This document shows, in pieces, positions 46,531-58,128 of a DNA stretch of 64,000 nucleotides. Position 1 is the first letter of the stretch. Each line of letters opens with the position of its first letter. The DNA comes from Streptococcus pseudoporcinus LQ 940-04 (GTDB lineage: Bacteria > Bacillota > Bacilli > Lactobacillales > Streptococcaceae): the NCBI RefSeq assembly GCF_000188035.1, contig NZ_AEUY02000005.1:1302001-1366000 (forward strand), written 5' to 3'. The notes beneath the pieces are model-generated. The model had not been told where the DNA came from and did not search any database. It worked only from the letters and a program-made list of their open reading frames with translations. A program made the translations under genes and the position numbers.

Positions 46531-48204
46531 ATGGTTCTTTCAGATATAGACATTACTAGTTCAGTTGAAATGAAACCCATTGTTGACGTTGCTAAAAGTT
46601 TAGGGATTGATGAAAATGATATTACCCTTTATGGTAAGTACAAGGCAAAAGTTAATGCGCATCAATTGCAAACTTTAAAGGATAAGAAAGATGGGAAACT
46701 GATTTTGGTAACAGCTATTTCACCAACGCCAGCTGGTGAAGGCAAGACAACAACTTCCGTTGGTCTTGTTGATGCTCTTTCTCAGATTGGCAAAAAAGCA
46801 GTTATTGCTTTGCGTGAACCCTCATTAGGCCCAGTGTTTGGGATTAAAGGTGGCGCAGCTGGAGGTGGTCACGCCCAAGTTGTACCAATGGAAGACATTA
46901 ATTTACATTTCACGGGAGACTTCCATGCTATTGGTGCTGCAAATAATTTGTTAGCAGCTTTAATTGACAATCATATTCACCATGGGAATAGTTTAGAGAT
47001 TGACTCTCGTCGTATTACCTGGAAGCGTGTTGTTGATATGAATGATCGACAGTTACGACATATTGTTGATGGCTTACAAGGAAGGGTTAATGGTGTTCCT
47101 CGTGAAGATGGTTATGATATTACTGTTGCCTCTGAAATTATGGCTATTCTTTGCTTATCTGAATCTATCTCAGATTTGAAGGCGCGGCTTGAAAAAATTA
47201 TTATCGGTTATAACTATAAGGGAGAACCGGTTACAGCAGGGCATTTAAAAGCAGCTGGGGCTATGGCTGCCTTACTAAAAGAGGCCATTCATCCCAATAT
47301 TGTACAGACCTTAGAGCATACGCCAGCCCTAATACATGGTGGACCTTTTGCCAACATTGCCCATGGCTGCAATAGTGTCCTTGCCACTAAGCTAGCTATG
47401 AAGTATGCTGATTACACGGTAACTGAAGCGGGCTTTGGTGCTGATCTTGGTGCCGAAAAATTTATTGATATTAAATGCCGTCTATCAGGTATCCGACCTT
47501 CAGCTGTTGTACTTGTAGCAACAATTAGGGCATTGAAGATGCAGGGTGGTGTTCAAAAAGCAGACTTAGGGACTGAAAATGTTGAAGCGGTTCTTAAAGG
47601 GTTACCAAACTTAGACAAGCATTTAGAAAATATCCAAGAAGTTTATGGGCTACCTGTTCTTGTTGCTATTAATAAGTTTCCACTTGATACTGATGCAGAA
47701 TTACAAGCTGTCTATGATGCCTGCAACAAACGAGGCGTTGAGGTTGTGATTTCTGATGTTTGGGCAAATGGCGGTGCTGGCGGTAAAGAACTGGCTGAAA
47801 AAGTAGTGGCATTGGCAGATCAAGACAATCAGTTCCGTTTTGTTTACGATGCAGACGATAGTATCGAAACCAAACTAACTAAAATTGTTACTAAGGTTTA
47901 CGGTGGTAAAGGCATTACCTTGAGCCCAGCAGCCAAACGTGAACTGGCAGAATTAGAACGTCTAGGCTTTGGGTCTTATCCTATTTGTATGGCTAAAACG
48001 CAGTATTCCTTCTCGGATAATGCTAAACAGCTTGGTGCACCTAAAGATTTTACAATCACAATTTCAAACCTTAAAGTGTCAGCAGGTGCAGGTTTTATTG
48101 TAGCCTTAACCGGAGCTGTGATGACCATGCCTGGTCTACCAAAAGAACCGGCTAGTGAGAAGATTGATATTGATCATCACGGTAATATCACTGGTTTATT
48201 TTAA
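46531..48204 (+). CDS. fhs: Formate-tetrahydrofolate ligase Fhs, 557 aa
   Basis: ATP-dependent ligase, run in reverse here: 10-formyl-THF from histidine yields formate and ATP. Walker-like [46 protein letters not shown] and the C-terminal [14 protein letters not shown] are all present. Streptococci usually have another fhs copy elsewhere; this one belongs to the hut cluster. It is 13 bp after fchA. Confidence 0.95.
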   Translation: MVLSDIDITSSVEMKPIVDVAKSLGIDENDITLYGKYKAKVNAHQLQTLKDKKDGKLILVTAISPTPAGEGKTTTSVGLVDALSQIGKKAVIALREPSLGPVFGIKGGAAGGGHAQVVPMEDINLHFTGDFHAIGAANNLLAALIDNHIHHGNSLEIDSRRITWKRVVDMNDRQLRHIVDGLQGRVNGVPREDGYDITVASEIMAILCLSESISDLKARLEKIIIGYNYKGEPVTAGHLKAAGAMAALLKEAIHPNIVQTLEHTPALIHGGPFANIAHGCNSVLATKLAMKYADYTVTEAGFGADLGAEKFIDIKCRLSGIRPSAVVLVATIRALKMQGGVQKADLGTENVEAVLKGLPNLDKHLENIQEVYGLPVLVAINKFPLDTDAELQAVYDACNKRGVEVVISDVWANGGAGGKELAEKVVALADQDNQFRFVYDADDSIETKLTKIVTKVYGGKGITLSPAAKRELAELERLGFGSYPICMAKTQYSFSDNAKQLGAPKDFTITISNLKVSAGAGFIVALTGAVMTMPGLPKEPASEKIDIDHHGNITGLF

Positions 48205-48215
48205 AAATAGAGAAT

Positions 48216-48839
48216 ATGACAGCTATCAGTATTATAAAACCGGAATCTTATTCTACCTCTCATTGGTCTGGGGGAAAAACAAAAGAATTATATATTTCCC
48301 CCAAAACTAGCCTATATCTAGAAAGAAATTTTGATTTTCGCTTGTCCTCGGCAACTGTGTCGCTATCAGAAAGCATCTTTTCTGACTTAAGGGGCTACCA
48401 CAGGCTTATTATGACGGTTGATAGGTCAATGACTCTCCTTAATTTAGCTACTCATGAATTAAAGGAGCTTGATCCATTTGAAACATTTTCTTTTGAAGGA
48501 AGCGACCGGATCAAGAGTATTGGACAATGCACAGATGTTAATTTAATTTATAATGATAACTATTTGGGACAGATGGAGGCTGTTCATAAAACAAATAGGT
48601 CTATTTGTAGTAGTATGTCTATTCAAATGGTTTATACTTTATGTGATATGACTTGTACCGTTGATGGGCAAGGAGCCTATTTGCTGAAGGCTAATCACCT
48701 GCTAGTTATTCAAAATAGCTCTCTATCAACTCCTAGCAAGCTAGAATTATTACCTTTAAAACCGTGTCCAAAAGTTATAGCCATTTGGGCAGGTTTATCT
48801 TGTAAAAAGGATTCGGGTTACATGATTAAAGGCTCTTAA
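48216..48839 (+). CDS. HutD/Ves family protein, 207 aa
   Basis: Cupin-like HutD/Ves protein. Landmarks are SHWSGGKTKELYISP, FDFRLSSATVSLSESIFSDLRGYHRLIMTV and DGQGAYLLKA. HutD is found in hut clusters of many bacteria and is suspected of moderating urocanate levels; no activity is established. Separated from fhs by 11 bp and from the permease by 14 bp. Confidence 0.85.
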   Translation: MTAISIIKPESYSTSHWSGGKTKELYISPKTSLYLERNFDFRLSSATVSLSESIFSDLRGYHRLIMTVDRSMTLLNLATHELKELDPFETFSFEGSDRIKSIGQCTDVNLIYNDNYLGQMEAVHKTNRSICSSMSIQMVYTLCDMTCTVDGQGAYLLKANHLLVIQNSSLSTPSKLELLPLKPCPKVIAIWAGLSCKKDSGYMIKGS

Positions 48840-48853
48840 GGAGGAGCATTATT

Positions 48854-50173
48854 ATGGATTCAAATAAAATGACGAAAGAAGAAAGAGAAGAGGCTAAATT
48901 TAGTTTAAGCGGTGCAACCTTGTATGGTATTAATGCTGTTATCGGCTCTGGTATTTTCCTCTTGCCTAGGGCTATTTATAAGGGCCTTGGTCCTGCATCA
49001 ATCGCCGTTATGTTTGGGACAGCCATTTTGACCATCATGCTGGCGGTTTGTTTTGCGGAAGTCGCTGGCTATTTTGGGAAAAATGGCGGAGCTTTCCAAT
49101 ATTCCAAGCGAGCTTTTGGTGACTTTATTGGTTTTAACGTTGGTTTTCTAGGCTGGGCTGTTACTATTTTTGCTTGGGCTGCTATGGCAGCTGGCTTTTC
49201 TAGAATGTTTATTATTACTTTTCCTGCCTTTGAAGGTTGGCACATTCCCCTTAGTGTTGGGTTGATTATCTTATTATCCTTGATGAATATCGCTGGCTTG
49301 AAAACGTCTAAAATTTTCACCATCACAGCAACCATTGCTAAATTAATTCCAATCGTTGCTTTCTCTGCCTGTGCTCTTTTCTTCATCAAAAATGGACTTC
49401 CTAACTTTACCCCCTTTGTTCAATTGGAACCAGGTACTAATCTCTTAGGGGCCATCTCCAATACTGCTGTTTATATCTTCTATGGGTTTATTGGTTTTGA
49501 AACCCTCTCAATTGTTGCTGGGGAAATGCGCGACCCTGAAAAAAATGTACCTCGGGCAATCCTAGGATCAATCAGTGTGGTCTCTGTTTTATACATGCTT
49601 ATTATTGGTGGAACCATTGCCATGCTTGGTTCTCAAATCATGATGACCAACGCACCTGTTCAAGATGCCTTTGTTAAAATGATTGGTCCTGCTGGTGCTT
49701 GGATGGTCTCAATCGGTGCCTTGATTTCTATTACAGGTCTTAACATGGGAGAATCCATCATGGTGCCACGTTATGGTGCTGCGATTGCTGATGAAGGGCT
49801 CTTACCAGCTGTTATTGCTAAACAAAATAAAAATGGCGCGCCACTCGTTGCCATCTTGATTTCAAGTGCAATTGCCATTGTACTCCTGCTCACTGGATCA
49901 TTTGAAAAATTAGCGGAATTAAGTGTTATTTTTAGATTTTTCCAATACATTCCAACAGCTTTAGCAGTAATTAAAATGCGGAAACTTGAACCAAATACCC
50001 AAGTAGCTTTTCGAGTTCCTTTTGGTCCTCTTATTCCAATAATTGCCGTTATCATCAGTCTATTAATGATATGGGGAGAGAACCCAATGTATTTTGTATA
50101 TGGTCTTATTGGGGTGATCATTTCTACTACTGTTTATTTTATTATGAAAGTACTAAATAAAAAATTTGCTTGA
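48854..50173 (+). CDS. APC-family amino-acid permease, probable histidine importer, 439 aa
   Basis: Twelve-helix transporter of the amino acid-polyamine-organocation superfamily. N-terminal motif YGINAVIGSGIFLLPRAIYKGLG (helix 1, GSGIF substrate motif) and IFYGFIGFETLSIVAGEMRDPEKNVPRAI in helix 6 and its loop. Its position between hutD and hutH suggests histidine uptake. Specificity cannot be read from the sequence. Confidence 0.88.
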   Translation: MDSNKMTKEEREEAKFSLSGATLYGINAVIGSGIFLLPRAIYKGLGPASIAVMFGTAILTIMLAVCFAEVAGYFGKNGGAFQYSKRAFGDFIGFNVGFLGWAVTIFAWAAMAAGFSRMFIITFPAFEGWHIPLSVGLIILLSLMNIAGLKTSKIFTITATIAKLIPIVAFSACALFFIKNGLPNFTPFVQLEPGTNLLGAISNTAVYIFYGFIGFETLSIVAGEMRDPEKNVPRAILGSISVVSVLYMLIIGGTIAMLGSQIMMTNAPVQDAFVKMIGPAGAWMVSIGALISITGLNMGESIMVPRYGAAIADEGLLPAVIAKQNKNGAPLVAILISSAIAIVLLLTGSFEKLAELSVIFRFFQYIPTALAVIKMRKLEPNTQVAFRVPFGPLIPIIAVIISLLMIWGENPMYFVYGLIGVIISTTVYFIMKVLNKKFA

Positions 50174-50229
50174 TAGTAAAACTTGGCAATAAAAGAAAGA
50201 TTATAGGGAAGTTTGAATAAGGAAAACTA

Positions 50230-50536
50230 ATGATGGAATAAACACCATTACAAAACCATTATATTAGTTATTGCTGTATTTGATATAACTATAGTAAGTT
50301 CTAGAAAAGCAAGCGCAGCTACTTATTGTAACAGCCCATATACAGAATATTTGCGGGATCTTAGATCTCACTTGATAAAAGAGGATTATAAAAGCAGTTA
50401 TAATCTGGTAAGTTGTGCAATTGCTGCCAACGAAGCTCCTAAAGGAATCTGCAGCTCTAATAGAATGCCTTCCTTAAATTCACAAATATTTTTAACTGAT
50501 GAATCATTCATTTTAATAGCCATTTTATTGTATTAA
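50230..50536 (+). pseudogene. Frameshifted gene for a small secreted cysteine-containing peptide
   Basis: AAGGAAAACTA precedes ATGATGG. Removing one G at about 50235-50236 restores a frame of about 101 aa: MMNKHHYKTIILVIAVF (hydrophobic signal peptide), SSRKASA-ATYC cleavage region, then a peptide with Cys at ATYC, LVSC and KGIC. As it stands the start frame stops after MME. The frame ends 15 bp before hutH. No family recognised. The remaining 50174-50229 is A/T-rich spacer. Confidence 0.5.
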
Positions 50537-50550
50537 TAGGAGAAAAAACG

Positions 50551-52092
50551 ATGACAAGAGTGATTAATTTAGATGGCGAAAGCCTTACCCTAGAAGACGT
50601 GGTTGCGATTGCTCGCCAAAGAGTAGCCTGTCGCATTGATGATAGTGCTGTTGAAGCCGTAAATGCCTCTCGTAAAATTGTTGATGACATTGTCAGTGAA
50701 AAACGAGTGGTTTATGGCATCACAACTGGTTTTGGGTCTCTCTGTAATGTTAGCATCTCACCAGAAGATACAATCCAACTCCAAGAAAATTTGATTCGGA
50801 CCCATGCTAGTGGGTTTGGGGACCCGCTACCAGAAGACGCCGTTCGAGCTATCATGCTTATCCGTATCAATTCACTCGTCAAAGGGTATTCGGGTATTCG
50901 CTTATCGACCATTGAAAAATTAGTGGAGTTGCTAAACAAAGGGGTTCACCCTTATATCCCTGAAAAAGGTTCTCTAGGTGCTTCAGGAGATTTGGCACCA
51001 CTTGCCCATATGGTACTGCCAATGCTTGGTCTGGGTAAAGCTTACTATAAAGGGGAACTCCTTTCTGGTCAAGCAGCCCTTGATAAAGCTGGTATCGATA
51101 AGATTTCTTTAGCTGCCAAAGAAGGATTGGCCCTTATCAACGGGACAACCGTTCTGACTGGTATTGGTGCCCTTGCAACCTATGATGCCATTCAATTATT
51201 GAAGTTGTCAGACCTAGCTGGTGCTCTTTCTCTTGAAGTGCATAGGGGCATCACTAGTCCATTTGAAGAAAACTTACACACCATCCGCCCACAAAGCGGC
51301 CAGTTGGCAACAGCTCGCAATATCCGAAATCTCCTAGAAGGTAGTCAAAATACAACGGTGGCCACCCAATCACGTGTGCAAGACCCTTACACACTACGCT
51401 GTATTCCACAAATTCATGGTGCCAGCAAAGACAGTATTGCCTATGTCAAATCAAAGGTAGATATTGAAATTAATTCTGTTACCGACAATCCAATTATTTG
51501 TAAAGATGGCCACGTTATTTCAGGAGGGAACTTCCACGGAGAACCAATGGCACAACCATTTGATTTCTTAGGTATTGCTATTTCTGAAATAGGAAATGTT
51601 TCTGAACGGCGTGTGGAACGTTTGGTTAACAACCAACTTAGTAAATTACCGTCCTTCCTTGTGAAACATCCTGGTCTCAACTCAGGCTTTATGATTACTC
51701 AGTATGCCTGTGCCTCCCTTGCTTCTGAGAACAAGGTCTTAGCGCACCCAGCTAGTGTGGATTCTATCCCATCTTGTGAAAATCAAGAAGACTTTGTCAG
51801 CATGGGAACAACTGCGGCTCGTAAAGCTGGCGAAATCCTTAAAAATTCACGTCGTATCGTGGCTACTGAAATCATGGCAGCTTGTCAAGCCCTTGATCTC
51901 AAAGCTGAAAATCATGAGCTTGGCAAAGGCACTCAGCTTGCTTATGATCTTTTCCGTAAAGAAGTCAACTTTATTGAACACGATAAAGAGATTGAAATTT
52001 ACGATGAATTAAATAAAGCAAGCGCAATTATTGAAGATAAAAAATTCTTAGAAGCCATTGAAGCAGAAGTGGAACTATCAATTCAATACTAA
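50551..52092 (+). CDS. hutH: Histidine ammonia-lyase HutH, 513 aa
   Basis: First step of histidine breakdown: histidine to urocanate and ammonia. The MIO prosthetic-group tripeptide Ala144-Ser145-Gly146 lies in GSLGASGDLAPLAHM, with catalytic YGITTGFG near residue 55. The second active-site block reads VQDPYTLRCIPQIHGA and SGGNFHGEP. Length and motifs are normal, so it should be active. A TAGGAG ribosome site precedes the ATG. A terminator follows before hutG. Confidence 0.96.
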   Translation: MTRVINLDGESLTLEDVVAIARQRVACRIDDSAVEAVNASRKIVDDIVSEKRVVYGITTGFGSLCNVSISPEDTIQLQENLIRTHASGFGDPLPEDAVRAIMLIRINSLVKGYSGIRLSTIEKLVELLNKGVHPYIPEKGSLGASGDLAPLAHMVLPMLGLGKAYYKGELLSGQAALDKAGIDKISLAAKEGLALINGTTVLTGIGALATYDAIQLLKLSDLAGALSLEVHRGITSPFEENLHTIRPQSGQLATARNIRNLLEGSQNTTVATQSRVQDPYTLRCIPQIHGASKDSIAYVKSKVDIEINSVTDNPIICKDGHVISGGNFHGEPMAQPFDFLGIAISEIGNVSERRVERLVNNQLSKLPSFLVKHPGLNSGFMITQYACASLASENKVLAHPASVDSIPSCENQEDFVSMGTTAARKAGEILKNSRRIVATEIMAACQALDLKAENHELGKGTQLAYDLFRKEVNFIEHDKEIEIYDELNKASAIIEDKKFLEAIEAEVELSIQY

Positions 52093-52140
52093 GAGGATAG
52101 GGACTATGATAGGTTAGAACACTATCCCTGTCAATAAAGT

Positions 52141-52184
52141 TAAGAGTTTAATCACGTTTAGTTTTTTAAACTCTTACTTTTTTA
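52141..52184 (+). terminator. Terminator after hutH
   Basis: Perfect 11-bp stem TAAGAGTTTAA (52141-52151) with TTAAACTCTTA (52166-52176), then a T-rich run. It separates hutG transcription from hutH. Confidence 0.8.
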
Positions 52185-52299
52185 GATTTGGATAACTATT
52201 TGCTTAAAGCAGGCTTAATAGACTTAATAGATAAGAGTAAATGAAAAGAAGGACGTTTAGCTTCTATTTCATTAAAATAAGCACAAGAGAGGAGTAGTT

Positions 52300-53304
52300 A
52301 TGCTAACTGATTATTTTCCATTGATTCATAGCTATTATCATAGAAGTATAGATGATGATAATCTTTATAATGCTAAGTGGGGAATGTTAATTCAATTTTT
52401 AGATTTAAATGATTGTTCATTGAAGCCTTTTGAGGGAGTGCATTTTGGCATCATTGGTTTTAAAAGTGATAAAGGGGTTTATATTAATCATGGCCGTGTA
52501 GGAGCAGTTGAAGGACCAAACGCTATTAGGCAACAACTGGCTAAATTACCTTGGCATTTTGGACAGAATGTTCAACTCTATGATGTTGGGGATATTGATG
52601 CTCCCAATCGTTCATTAGAACAAATGCAGGAAAGTTTAGCAAAAGCTATTAAGCGTATGAAAGCACTCAATATATTCCCCATTGTTTTAGGCGGTGGTCA
52701 CGGAACGGCCTATGGTCACTATCTTGGCCTGCAATCGTCAATTGCCCCCAAAGAGCAACTTGCTGTCATTAATATTGATGCACATTTTGATTTGAGACCC
52801 TACGATCAGACTGGGCCTAACTCAGGTACGGGCTTTCGACAAATGTTTGACTATGCCTTAACTCTTAACCAGATCTTTCCCTATTTGGTATTAGGAATAC
52901 AAGAGCATAGTAATAATCTTTTTCTATTTGATTTTGTGGCTAAGTCAAAAGGAATATCATTTCTAACAGGTCAAGATATTTATCAAATGGGCTATGAAGA
53001 GGTTTGTCTCCAGATTGATTCCTTTTTAGCAGACCAAGAATACTTATATCTGACAATTGATATGGATTGTTTCTCCTCAGCACATGCTCCAGGGGTTAGT
53101 GCCATTCAATCATTAGGAATGGATCCTAAGTTGGCCTTAATTCTCTTACAGCATATTGCAGCAAGTGGTAAAGTGATTGGTTTTGACATTGTTGAAGTCT
53201 CCCCACCACATGATATTGATAATCATACGGCACATTTAGCAGCAACCTTTATCTTCTATATTACACAAATTTTAGCGCAAAATGCCTTGATGGCCTTGAA
53301 GTAA
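52300..53304 (+). CDS. hutG: Formimidoylglutamase HutG, 334 aa
   Basis: Arginase-family Mn enzyme that hydrolyses formimidoylglutamate to glutamate and formamide, an alternative to FtcD. Metal motifs [22 protein letters not shown] and [14 protein letters not shown] are complete. GAGAGGAG ribosome site. It has its own leader after a terminator, so it can be expressed apart from ftcD. The two routes differ in one-carbon and energy yield. Confidence 0.94.
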   Translation: MLTDYFPLIHSYYHRSIDDDNLYNAKWGMLIQFLDLNDCSLKPFEGVHFGIIGFKSDKGVYINHGRVGAVEGPNAIRQQLAKLPWHFGQNVQLYDVGDIDAPNRSLEQMQESLAKAIKRMKALNIFPIVLGGGHGTAYGHYLGLQSSIAPKEQLAVINIDAHFDLRPYDQTGPNSGTGFRQMFDYALTLNQIFPYLVLGIQEHSNNLFLFDFVAKSKGISFLTGQDIYQMGYEEVCLQIDSFLADQEYLYLTIDMDCFSSAHAPGVSAIQSLGMDPKLALILLQHIAASGKVIGFDIVEVSPPHDIDNHTAHLAATFIFYITQILAQNALMALK

Positions 53305-53306
53305 CT

Positions 53307-53343
53307 AAAAAACATCTAGAATTTCAGAGTCTAGATGTTTTTG
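53307..53343. terminator. Bidirectional terminator between hutG and the SARP-like gene
   Basis: AAAAAACATCTAGA (53307-53320) pairs with TCTAGATGTTTTT (53330-53342); A and T runs flank both sides. Confidence 0.8.
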
Positions 53344-56300
53344 TGACTTATCGTTTTTTCTAAACTTTCTAACTCTTTAATATTCTGGCGATCACGGCAA
53401 GGATTTAAATGATGTTTAGAAAGTTCTAAGTAATAGGTGACTTCTCCCTTTAGGAGATTAGTGAGTTCTTGACAGTTCAGTGTGCCTGAGTTGATTTTTA
53501 CTTTAGTCAAGGCCATGACATAATAAATCATTCCCTTATCTCTAGGATTAGAGTAGCGTGCCATTAATTCTTCTTTTTTATTAATGAGATCAATCAGTGG
53601 TTTATAGTTGCCTTTTTCACAATTGATAAGGGCTAAGTAAACTTCCAATTGAACTTCCTTCCATGGGAATCTGAGTGATTGTAAGTCTTTTTTAGCATCT
53701 GTTAAAATAGATTCAGATTTATCAATTTCTCCCAATTGATAGTAGGAAATCCCTAAACCTATATAAAATGAAATGATTGATGTTCGACTTCGTTTGTTCT
53801 GACTGAGTTGAATAGCTTTATTTTGAAATGCAATAGCTTTTACGAGGTTTCCTTTGATTTGCTCAATTTCAGCCAAATAGTCATAAGCTGCAGCTATTTG
53901 AATAGCATATTTGGACTGTAAGGCACTTGTTAAACTAAAGAAACTAATTGATTGGTCAAAGTACTGGCTTGCCTTTTGAATCTTGCCTATCATTAAAAAG
54001 TATAGCCCGCTGAGTCGCAATTGGATAGCTATTGCTTCATAATTATTAGCGTTGACAGCAGCATCTAAAGCAAGTTCGGTATAGTATTTCATTTCTGAAA
54101 TATTCTCTACTTGAATACAGTAGTGGATAATTTGCCGATAACTTTCTAAGAGATAGTCTATGTGATGCCATTCTGTAGCAGCTGAAATCACTTTTTGTAT
54201 ATTAGCAATTCCTTTTTGGTATTGCCCAATACGAATAAGATAACACCCCTCTATATACAAGAATCGTATCAGTGATTCCTGAAATGATTTAACCGGCTCA
54301 AATTTGGGACTTAATTCTTGGATGGCTTGCTGAATTGTATTAAACTGTGTTTGAATAAGAAGGTGTCGCTTTCCATCAATACAGTCCGCTTCCAGTGGGT
54401 TTTGTGAATAGATTGGGAAGAGTTCATGCTGAAATTGGAGAATGGCCTCTAACTGATTCAATTGATGCTGTAAAGCTTGCAATGGTTCTTTAGCTTCCTG
54501 AAAATGGAAGGCGATTTCTTGGTACTGTTCAGCACTAAATCGTGTTTTTTTCATCGTGTTTTCAAGTTGTTTTGCAATTTGAGCGTGCAAGAGTCGTCTT
54601 TTAGCCACTGACATTTGCTGATAACAGTAATGAGCCATTAGCTTTTGTCTAAAAATTAGGCTAACTTCATCGCCGGTAATGATTTCTTTAATCACTTGCT
54701 TGTCACAAAGCGTTTCAATAAGGGAAATAGTCAATGCTAAGGGGAGATTCATAACTTCTGAGAGTGTTAAAAGACTAGCAGCCTGTCGGAAACAAGAAAG
54801 GTAACAGAGTAATTCTTCTTCATGGCTGTTGACTTGTTTTAATTTTAAGGAAAGTTTTGCTTCTATAGCAGGTGTTAAAATAGAAAACTTTTGACCTTTT
54901 AGATATTGGTTAACATATTCAGATAAAAAGAAAGGGTTTCCTTCACTCCATTGATAGATACGCTGGTAGTCCTTATAAGGAGGATTTAGGTCTGCTAATT
55001 TTTGTTCTAGATAGGTTAAACTTTCTTTTTCAGAAAGTTCCTTAATTTTGATAAGATCAAGTTTTTTCCGATTGATTAAGTGATTAAAAAATTGGTCCAG
55101 GTGGGGATTTGAGTTGAGATTTTTGGTAAAAATAAAGGCAATAGGGTCATCTTCAAGATGATTTACAAGTGTTTGTAATAGTGTAAGAGCATCGGGCGTA
55201 ATCCAATGGATGTCTTCAATAAGAAGAACAGTCGCTTTTTGACGAGATATTTTCTTTAATATGTCAACCATAAAGCTTGTAAAAAGGTCCGCTGGAAAAA
55301 CAGGAGTACTTAAATGTGGCTCTTTGAGAAAATAATTTGGAAAAAAGGTTTCATAGGCCCTTTTCCACTGACTAAGTGACATTAACTGATATTGTAAGAT
55401 AAGGTCCTTCAAACTCTCAAAGATATCTTTTAAGATCTGTAAGGACTGTCTAGCTTCACCTTGGAAGCATTCAGAAGTAACAATTTGATAATGAGTGATT
55501 TGGTTTGATAGCACTTGTCGTGTTACCGTCCGCTTGCCAATGCCAGTTCCCCCTATTAAAATCAGAGTGTGCGACTTTTTTTCTTTATAAACTAAGTTAA
55601 AAAAAGTTTCTAACTCTTTAATCACGTCAAGTCGTCCAATAAAATCGTTAGTCGTTTTAAGAAAATTTTTGATTTTCTGTTGATTGCGATCTTTAGCAAT
55701 GACCTCTTCGTAAATAGCTTGGGTTGCATCATTTGGCGTAATGCCAAGCTCACTATCAAGAAGGTTAGCTAATTTATAATAGGTTTCGATAACTTTTCCA
55801 TAGCGATGATGCTTCTGATAGACTTTCATCAATAATTGATAATTTTTCTCTTCAAATTCATCAATGGTAATGAGTCCTTGAAGTCTCTCTTCAATTTCTT
55901 CTATCTTATCTTGTGTCATTAATGCGTCAATCTGCTGATAGCACGATTTAATGTAAATTTGCTCTAAATTAGTCCTCATTTTTGTTAGCCACAAATCAAA
56001 AGTTTCATTGGCTTTCAAGTAGAAATTCTGTAAAAAATCACCTTTATAAAGTTCTAAATTGTTTAATGGATTTTGTAAAAAATCACTGACATCACTTGTT
56101 ACCTTCAAATCAGGATTAAAGATTAAAAGTGTCCTGTTGGGACTAATAATATAATTATCGCCTAACATTTTATTGACTTGATAAATAGTATTACGAAGAT
56201 TTTTTTTGGCTGTCTTATTATCCTTATCTTCCCATAAAATACCTGCTATTTCGTCACGATTAGCAGTTTCATTGATGACCAGATAATAGAGTAAGGCATT

Positions 56301-56384
56301 AATTTTAGCAAATGCAAAGAAGATTTCATGGTTGTCTAGGTGGATAGAAGGATTTCCCAATAAGGTAAAGCGTAAAGTTTTCAT
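53331..56384 (-). CDS. SARP/BTAD-AAA family transcriptional regulator, 1017 aa
   Basis: Large regulator of the AfsR/SARP type. An N-terminal winged helix (about 1-95; FAFAKINALLYYLVINE, LRNTIYQVNKML) is followed by a bacterial transcriptional activator domain (about 100-240). An ATPase domain follows with Walker A GGTGIGKRT (from residue 278) and TVLLIEDIHW (Walker B-like). The rest is TPR-like helical repeats (about 640-1000). It lies convergent with hutG at the cluster end, making it a candidate regulator of hut. The ligand is unknown. GGAGG precedes the ATG. Confidence 0.85.
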   Translation of the reverse strand: MKTLRFTLLGNPSIHLDNHEIFFAFAKINALLYYLVINETANRDEIAGILWEDKDNKTAKKNLRNTIYQVNKMLGDNYIISPNRTLLIFNPDLKVTSDVSDFLQNPLNNLELYKGDFLQNFYLKANETFDLWLTKMRTNLEQIYIKSCYQQIDALMTQDKIEEIEERLQGLITIDEFEEKNYQLLMKVYQKHHRYGKVIETYYKLANLLDSELGITPNDATQAIYEEVIAKDRNQQKIKNFLKTTNDFIGRLDVIKELETFFNLVYKEKKSHTLILIGGTGIGKRTVTRQVLSNQITHYQIVTSECFQGEARQSLQILKDIFESLKDLILQYQLMSLSQWKRAYETFFPNYFLKEPHLSTPVFPADLFTSFMVDILKKISRQKATVLLIEDIHWITPDALTLLQTLVNHLEDDPIAFIFTKNLNSNPHLDQFFNHLINRKKLDLIKIKELSEKESLTYLEQKLADLNPPYKDYQRIYQWSEGNPFFLSEYVNQYLKGQKFSILTPAIEAKLSLKLKQVNSHEEELLCYLSCFRQAASLLTLSEVMNLPLALTISLIETLCDKQVIKEIITGDEVSLIFRQKLMAHYCYQQMSVAKRRLLHAQIAKQLENTMKKTRFSAEQYQEIAFHFQEAKEPLQALQHQLNQLEAILQFQHELFPIYSQNPLEADCIDGKRHLLIQTQFNTIQQAIQELSPKFEPVKSFQESLIRFLYIEGCYLIRIGQYQKGIANIQKVISAATEWHHIDYLLESYRQIIHYCIQVENISEMKYYTELALDAAVNANNYEAIAIQLRLSGLYFLMIGKIQKASQYFDQSISFFSLTSALQSKYAIQIAAAYDYLAEIEQIKGNLVKAIAFQNKAIQLSQNKRSRTSIISFYIGLGISYYQLGEIDKSESILTDAKKDLQSLRFPWKEVQLEVYLALINCEKGNYKPLIDLINKKEELMARYSNPRDKGMIYYVMALTKVKINSGTLNCQELTNLLKGEVTYYLELSKHHLNPCRDRQNIKELESLEKTISHKNI

Positions 56385-56463
56385 TTGAAAGCGCCTCCAT
56401 GTTCATAGTTCCACTATAAACCAAAAAAAAGTATTTATCAAGCTTACACTTGATAAATACTGC

Positions 56464-58035
<1,572 letters not shown>

Positions 58036-58066
58036 TTAGAAAGGTTGATGGAATTTGATTCTATCA

Positions 58067-58095
58067 TTGAAAACCCTTGTAGAAAATAGTATAAT
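58067..58095 (+). promoter_or_regulatory. Promoter of the HAD hydrolase gene
   Basis: TTGAAA (58067-58072), 17-bp spacer, TATAAT (58090-58095). Transcription should start about 58102, so the ATG at 58129 is the likely start, not an upstream GTG at 58096. Confidence 0.75.
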
Positions 58096-58128
58096 GTGAC
58101 AGATATCACCCAGAAAGAAAAGAGATCT

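Noticed and set aside
56383-56397. cre-like TTGAAAGCGCCTCCA in front of the SARP-like gene
   Set aside because: One consensus position fails (C for W), and it overlaps the gene's own ribosome site, which explains the sequence.
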